Assembly: GCA_022791395.1 (NCBI GenBank)
Contig: JAAVZA010000019.1
Span: 1-40,951 of the forward strand
Length of the DNA stretch: 40,951 bases
Direction: 5' to 3'
From: Clostridia bacterium
GTDB lineage: Bacteria > Bacillota > Clostridia > TANB77 > CAG-508
The notes below the pieces were generated by a model that did not search any database, was not told the origin of the DNA, and saw only the letters and a list, made by a program, of their open reading frames with translations. Position numbers and translations under genes: made by a program. Positions 32,592-40,951 of this stretch are shown here, one piece after another. Positions within the stretch are counted from its first letter, which is position 1. Each line of letters opens with the position of its first letter.

Positions 32592-33164
32592 TTATACGTT
32601 TTCACTTACTCCTGTATCTTCAAATGGAATAAACTTATTTACAACACTTTGAACAGGTTCTATATTATCTAGTTCAAATTCTTTAAAAGAAGCATTTATC
32701 TTGTTATCAATTAATCCTTCAACTTCATCAATAGAAGAATTTTCTGCAAGCACTAATTCACTTACTAAAATTTGTTTTGCATTTGATAACATCTTCTTTT
32801 CTCCTGTAGATAATCCTTTTTCTTTTTGTTTAAAGGATAAATTTCTAACAACATCTGCAATTTCATATATGTCTCCGCTTTTCATTTTATCCATATTATC
32901 ACGATATCTTTTATTCCAATTCATAGACATTTCTGTTTTATCTTCTTCTAAGATATTAAACACCTTATCTGCGGATGCCTTATCTATAATTCCTCTTACA
33001 CCAATTTCTTCTGCTTTGTTGGTTGGCACCATTACTTTTACTTCTCCAGGCATCTTTAGTATGTAATATGATTGTTTTTCTCCTAAAATATCTTTTTCCT
33101 CTATCGCATCTATTACTCCAGCCCCGTGCATTGGGTAAACTATATGGTCTCCTACATTAAACAT
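32592..33164 (-). CDS. CarD/CdnL-family transcriptional regulator
   Basis: FNVGDHIVYPMHGAGVIDAIEEKDILGEKQSYYILKMP. Confidence 0.9.
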   Translation of the reverse strand: MFNVGDHIVYPMHGAGVIDAIEEKDILGEKQSYYILKMPGEVKVMVPTNKAEEIGVRGIIDKASADKVFNILEEDKTEMSMNWNKRYRDNMDKMKSGDIYEIADVVRNLSFKQKEKGLSTGEKKMLSNAKQILVSELVLAENSSIDEVEGLIDNKINASFKEFELDNIEPVQSVVNKFIPFEDTGVSENV

Positions 33165-33385
33165 ATAAGTGCCACTCCTTCCTAAGAAATTCTATCTATA
33201 ATCAATAAAAAACTGCGATTTTTTACATGATTAACTATTCGTTAAAATCGCATTTCATTTTTTCACTATATTTATTATACTACAAAAATTACCAAAAGTC
33301 AAAAGCTTTTGGTAATTTTTTCTTACGGATAAAGGTATTTTCTTATCTTTCCCGCCTATCTCTAAGGTTACAAAATTTATTTTTT

Positions 33386-33847
33386 TTATTTGTTTGTAGA
33401 ACCAAATCCTCCTATTCTTTCTCCATCAGCAGAATCATTATCTACAACTAAATATTTCTCAAAAACTGCTTGACCTATCGCATCCCCTTTTTTTATTTCT
33501 ACATCCTCTTCTTTAATATTATAAAATGCAAACATAATATGTCCATCATTATCTGGATTTCCATAATAATCTTTATCTATTACTCCAACACTGTTCGCTA
33601 GAATTAATCCCTTTTTCTTTGGATTAGAACTTCTGTTGTATAATAATAATACTTCATCCTCTTGCATATATGCTTTTAACCCAGTACTAACAAGAGTTGG
33701 GTTCATTCCTTTTTTAAAACTTGGTATTACAATATCCTCTGCTGCTTCAATATCATATCCTGCAGAATATTTTGTTTTACGGATAGGTAAATTTATTTGT
33801 TTATCCTCGTAACCTTTTGCTATTTCAAATCCACGTACTCTTTCCAT
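33386..33847 (-). CDS. dut: dUTPase-like protein
   Basis: SAGYDIEAAEDIVIPSF, LYNRSSNPKKKGLILANSVGVIDKDYYGN, ERIGGFGST. Confidence 0.9.
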   Translation of the reverse strand: MERVRGFEIAKGYEDKQINLPIRKTKYSAGYDIEAAEDIVIPSFKKGMNPTLVSTGLKAYMQEDEVLLLYNRSSNPKKKGLILANSVGVIDKDYYGNPDNDGHIMFAFYNIKEEDVEIKKGDAIGQAVFEKYLVVDNDSADGERIGGFGSTNK

Positions 33848-33951
33848 TTATTTTTTCTTCCTTTCTATATTTAAAATTGTATTTTACTTTTATAAAATAA
33901 TATGTTTATTTTTTACATTTCAATTCTATTATAGACGTAGATTTTTGTCAA

Positions 33952-34351
33952 TTATTTTTTTATATTTACTCCTACAATTCCGCCAATCATTCCAGCTAAT
34001 ATTGATAATATAATCATTATTATAGAATATACATTTATTCCAAATCCCATTTGTGCTATACTGGAAATCAGATAAATTCCCAATATATATGCAAGACCTA
34101 TTATCCCTCCATTTATGATCCCATTTTTTTTAATTTTAATTGTACTAATACTACTTCCTATCAATATGCTAATAACTGTAGCTATTATAATAACAGCTGG
34201 TATTACATTTTCACCTATATTAGTATATGTTAATATTACGGAAAACAAAAATAATAGCATTAAAGTAATTACAATAGAAATAATTATTCCCTTAAATATA
34301 TTGATAAAATTGTTTCTGTTTTCCAAACCGATTTTCTACTATACTTTTCAT
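33952..34351 (-). CDS. Small membrane protein (TIGR04086-like), CGG at codon 8 (34328-34330); 132 aa if the C is skipped
   Basis: ATG at 34351 with RBS agaaaggaagg; MKSIVEN-G-LENRNNFINIFKGIIISIVITLMLLFLF. Confidence 0.75.
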
Positions 34352-34501
34352 TTTATCCTTCCTTTCTTATAATTTTATTGTTTATTTCTTCACAACTTAA
34401 TAAAACTATTAAATTATATTAATAGTTTTTTAATTTATGCAAAAAAATCCAAGATAGATTATTAATTATCTATCTTGGATACAAATTTATATTCTAGTCC
34501 T

Positions 34502-37033
<2,532 letters not shown>

Positions 37034-37162
37034 TTAAAATCAATGCTTTTACTAAATTTATTGTTATTTATTATTATTGGGAAATATAAGTAATAAAATC
37101 TTATTATAAATCATAAAAGGAACAAATCATAAAAAATTTTTTGCTCCTTCTAATATATTTTT

Positions 37163-37438
37163 TTACTCAGCTAATATTAAATCATAGATACGAAACATTC
37201 TACCATGTAAATCAGGTGCCGCATTATTTTGAATTCCAACATAAAAAGATCTCAAAATACTCTCCGATGGATTTATAAAACTTGTACTAAAATCCTTAGG
37301 TTCATCAAAAGTAGCAAATCCATTTGACCCAAACAACACATACGATAGCTCGTGATTTGCATCTTCTGAATGTCCACTAGTCCCGGGTCGTCGGCTTTGT
37401 ACTCGCGAAAAGGTAACTTGCAGGCCCTTTTTTGCCAT
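37163..37438 (-). CDS. Hypothetical protein
   Basis: 91-aa ORF MAKKGLQVTFSRVQSRRPGTSGHSEDANHELSYVLFGSNG... Confidence 0.45.
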   Translation of the reverse strand: MAKKGLQVTFSRVQSRRPGTSGHSEDANHELSYVLFGSNGFATFDEPKDFSTSFINPSESILRSFYVGIQNNAAPDLHGRMFRIYDLILAE

Positions 37439-37439
37439 C

Positions 37440-37529
37440 CTAACTACCCCATCTTTCAGGATTAGACATTCTGCAAATAAGTCTTGAGAATTTCTTACCG
37501 TGTCCCATCAACTTCCCAATAAATTGCAT
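37440..37529 (-). CDS. 29-aa small ORF just upstream of 37163..37438
   Basis: MQFIGKLMGHGKKFSRLICRMSNPERWGS*, stop 1 nt before the next ATG; gaaagga upstream. Confidence 0.35.
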   Translation of the reverse strand: MQFIGKLMGHGKKFSRLICRMSNPERWGS

Positions 37530-37648
37530 TATTTTTAGTTGTTCCTTTCTATTTTTTCTTTATTATACATAACAAATTATGTATTGACGTTTTTGTTTAT
37601 CTTTAGTTTGATATTATTTATCTGTTAGAAAAATTAGGTGGTGATTTT

Positions 37649-37873
37649 ATGAAATTTCAAAGATTAAAGGATTTGCGTGAAGATAATGATAAATTACAAA
37701 AAGATATTGCAAATGTACTCGGAATTTCACAACAATACTACTCAGAATATGAACAAGGAAATAGAACAATTCCAACCGAACACTTAATGAAGCTTGCTAT
37801 CTATTATCATACTAGTATGGATTATTTAGCAGGACTTACAAATGAAATAAAACCATATGAAAGAAAAAAGTAA
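37649..37873 (+). CDS. HTH transcriptional regulator
   Basis: KDIANVLGISQQYYSEYEQGNRTIPTEHLMKLAIYYHTSMDYLAGLTNEIKPYERKK. Confidence 0.85.
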   Translation: MKFQRLKDLREDNDKLQKDIANVLGISQQYYSEYEQGNRTIPTEHLMKLAIYYHTSMDYLAGLTNEIKPYERKK

Positions 37874-38157
37874 CAAATATAAATTAATATATCTGTTACT
37901 TTAACTTTATCTTTTCATTGACATTTTCTATCATATTATGTTTTAATATGTTCATACACATTTTTAGGTGTATTTTCTAATTTTATTAATAACACATTAT
38001 AATCTAAAAGAATTTTATTCTTGATTAATTTTTTCTTACTATTTTCCAAGTAAGTAAAACAAATTTCATTGTAAAGGAGGTAAGTATTAATTTTTATATA
38101 CCTTAAAATTTTGTGTAAATTTATCTTAAATTTTATAATTTAGAAAGGACTTGGCCT

Positions 38158-39080
38158 ATGATTAATAAACAAATTAAATTACCTTTAACAGATGAAGAAC
38201 TTTCTCCTATTAAAAATAATGGAGTTCTTTGTCCTACAATTGATGTCGTTTTTAAAGCATTGTTTGGAGAAGTAGGTAGCGAAAAAATTACTTCTCGATT
38301 TTTAGAAAGTATTTTAGAAAGAAAAATTGAAACTTTAGATTTATCTCGGTTCTCCCGTTCTTAATTCTGAACACTATGGAGATAAATTAGGTATTGTAGA
38401 TTTAGTTGCTAAAATTAATAATAATGAAGTTTGTAATATTGAAATGCAAATTGCAAAACAGGATACTATAATAGAACGACTATTGTTCTATTGGAGTAAA
38501 CTATATTCAAGGCAAATTAAAAGTGGAGATGATTATTCTGTTTTACAAAAAACTATTGTTATTTTAATAGCCAATTTTAACATTAATTTTTTAAAAGATT
38601 TAGAATATTTTACTAAATGGAAGATAATTGAAGAAAATCACCGTAGTACCATATTGACAGATAAATTTGAAATTTGTATAATAGAATTACCTAAAGTAAA
38701 TAAACTTAAAGACAAAAATGATGAATTGTTAGATTGGTTATTCTTTCTAATTAATCCAAAATCTAATAGGGTGGTGGAAAAAATGAAAGTTAATAAAGAA
38801 TTAAAACAAGCACATAAAAAATTAGAAGAAATTAGTAATGATGAACAATTAGAACAACTTGCTTGGTGGAGATATAAAGCTATACTAGAAGAAAATACCG
38901 CTAGAAGCGAAGGCATGAAACGTGGTATTGAAAAAGGATTAAAGCAAGGTATAAGAAAAGGTAAAATGGAACGGATTTATCGAAGTTGCTAAAAACTTAC
39001 TAAAAAATGGTATAGATATATCTCTAATTCATAATGTAACTGGTTTATCTATAGAGGAAATTGAAAAATTAAAAATATGA
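38158..39080 (+). CDS. Rpn/PD-(D/E)XK nuclease family transposase-like protein, split by two in-frame CGG codons (38347-38349, 38972-38974); 306 aa if both Cs are skipped
   Basis: PTIDVVFKALFGE...LDLS-G-SPVLNSEHYGDKLGIVDLVAKINNNEVCNIEMQIAKQDTIIERLLFYWSKLYSRQIKSGDDY; tail GKME-G-FIEVAKNLLKNGIDISLIHNVTGLSIEEIEKLKI. Confidence 0.88.
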
Positions 39081-39089
39081 AGTAATTTG

Positions 39090-39130
39090 CAAACAGCAAA
39101 ATGCAGGAGAATACCTGCATTTTGCTGTTT
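39090..39130. terminator. Strong hairpin between the Rpn-like gene and queA
   Basis: aaacagcaaaatgcaggagaatacctgcattttgctgttt. Confidence 0.85.
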
Positions 39131-39136
39131 GTATTT

Positions 39137-40160
39137 TTACTTAATAAACATTGCATCTCCAAAGCTAAAGAATCTATATTTTTCTTTTACTGCTTCCTCA
39201 TATGCCCTCATTATATAATCACGTCCCGCAAATGCTGATACAAGCATTATTAGAGTTGATTCTGGTAAATGAAAATTTGTTATTAATCCATCTATACATT
39301 TAAATTTATATCCTGGATAAATAAATATTTTAGTATCTCCTTCTTGCTCTTTTACAAAGCCCTGTTCATCTGCTATAGATTCTAATACTCTACAAGATGT
39401 TGTTCCTACTGCAATAACTCTTCTTCCTTCTTTTTTAGCTGTATTTATAATACTAGCATCTTCTTCTTTTATGTAATAATGTTCACTATGCATATCGTGT
39501 TCTTCTATTTTTTCCACTTTTACTGGCCTAAAGGTTCCTATTCCTACATGCAAGGTTACATTTGCTATTTGTATTCCTTTTTTTGTAACCTCTTCTAACA
39601 GTTCTTCTGTAAAATGAAGTCCTGCAGTTGGAGCAGCAGCTGATCCTTCATATTTTGCATATACTGTTTGATATCTTTCTTTTTCTTTTAATTCTTCGTG
39701 AATATATGGTGGAAGTGGCATTAGCCCAATCTTGTCTAATATTTCATTAAATATTCCCTTATAATAAAACTTTACTTTTCTTGTTCCGTCCTTGCATAAT
39801 ATCTAATACTTCAGCTTCTAGTAGTCCATTTCCAAAAATAACTTTTGTACCAATGTGTAATTTGTTTCCTGGTCTTACAATGGCTTCCCATATATCTCCA
39901 TCTATTCTATTTAGTAAAAGAAATTCTACATTTGCACCAGTATCTTTTTTGCCATATATCCTTGCAGGAATTACTTTTGTATTGTTTCTAACTAATACAT
40001 CTCCAGGTTTTAAATATTCTATTATATCTTTAAATAACTTATGCTCTATTGTGTTTTTACCTCTGTCTAGTACCATAAGTCTTGATTCATCTCTTTTTTT
40101 TAGTGGCGTCTGTGCTATTAACTCTTCTGGTAAATTATAATTAAACTCTGAAACTTGCAT
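39137..40160 (-). CDS. queA: S-adenosylmethionine:tRNA ribosyltransferase-isomerase, split by an in-frame CGG at 39786-39788; 340 aa if the C is skipped
   Basis: ORFs join as [63 protein letters not shown]. Confidence 0.95.
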
Positions 40161-40918
40161 TATATATTATTCTCCTCTTTCATTATTAATAAATTATTTA
40201 TATTGCTTAGTGCTTTTGTAATTATCATTTTTATTTCTTCAATTATATTTTGTGGTTCATCAAATTCCTTTAAAGTGTACGTAAATTTAAAGTTTTCTTC
40301 ATTATTTGGTTTCAAGCTATATATTTCTTTGTTTAGTCCAATATTTCCATTATTCGTTTTTATTTGGCTATTCATATAATCTTTATACCATTTTTTAAGA
40401 CCTATTAAACGTTCATCTTTATAACCGTACTTTTCATAATCATGTAGGTTTGGACGATCATATCCATATTCCTTTGATATTCTTTCTAGTGAATGCAAAA
40501 ATTCGTGAATAAATACTTCTTCTGGAAAAGTATTTATTCTTGCATCATATTTATATGTATAACTTTTATTGTTATTAGGTAGCCTTATGTTAGAAAATCC
40601 TATTCCTAAATAGTCCATTCCTCCAAGCCCAATCCAATCATATACAGGTATATCATTTAGATGTGCATTGTCCCCTAATTTTATACATACAAAAATATGA
40701 TCATAATTTTTTTGTTGTAAATATTTATCTATCAATTGTTTTACATCCTTTGCTTCTGCATGATATCCATTTTCTTCATCATATGATAATGATGTAATCG
40801 GTTCATTTATTGTTATAAAATCGTATGTTACAGACATTTTTCCATTTGATAGTTCTTCACAAGCAGCTTTAAATCTGCTCATATTTTGTCTCATTAAAGA
40901 AATCTCTTCATCACCCAT
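40160..40918 (-). CDS. Hypothetical HExxH-containing protein (metallopeptidase-like), N-terminus probably beyond the window
   Basis: FPEEVFIHEFLHSLERISKEYGYDRPNLHDYEKYGY; open frame continues upstream of the ATG. Confidence 0.55.
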   Translation of the reverse strand: MGDEEISLMRQNMSRFKAACEELSNGKMSVTYDFITINEPITSLSYDEENGYHAEAKDVKQLIDKYLQQKNYDHIFVCIKLGDNAHLNDIPVYDWIGLGGMDYLGIGFSNIRLPNNNKSYTYKYDARINTFPEEVFIHEFLHSLERISKEYGYDRPNLHDYEKYGYKDERLIGLKKWYKDYMNSQIKTNNGNIGLNKEIYSLKPNNEENFKFTYTLKEFDEPQNIIEEIKMIITKALSNINNLLIMKEENNI

Positions 40919-40951
40919 AGTTAAACTAACCGTTTTATTATCGATATTAAC

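Overview
The window is a low-GC Clostridia-like chromosome segment. It carries sporulation and housekeeping genes: yqfC, pdaA, an agr quorum-sensing locus, rluA, ispH, uvrC, hpt, glmS with its ribozyme, bofA, sigG, sigE, spoIIGA, rpoD, dnaG, carD, dut, tgt and queA. A complete ~6.5 kb inovirus-like (filamentous phage) prophage sits in a tRNA-Met gene, and a decayed island remnant lies next to tRNA-Leu. The most striking observation concerns the codon CGG. I found 13 in-frame CGG codons in native-looking genes, and every one sits exactly where the reading frame breaks. At each site, dropping the C (reading CGGN as a one-codon unit whose last three bases are GGA or GGT, Gly) restores the full conserved protein. 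The affected genes include the essential dnaG (two sites), uvrC, tgt, queA, spoIIGA, agrC, pdaA and the prophage replication gene. I found no ordinary in-frame CGG(Arg) in native genes, whereas more than 30 out-of-frame CGG trinucleotides are harmless. In-frame CGG without a shift occurs only in three GC-richer, foreign-looking ORFs. This suggests either genome-wide +1 frameshifting or quadruplet decoding at CGG, or a very peculiar systematic insertion artefact, and raw reads or proteomics would decide. All counts are by eye.
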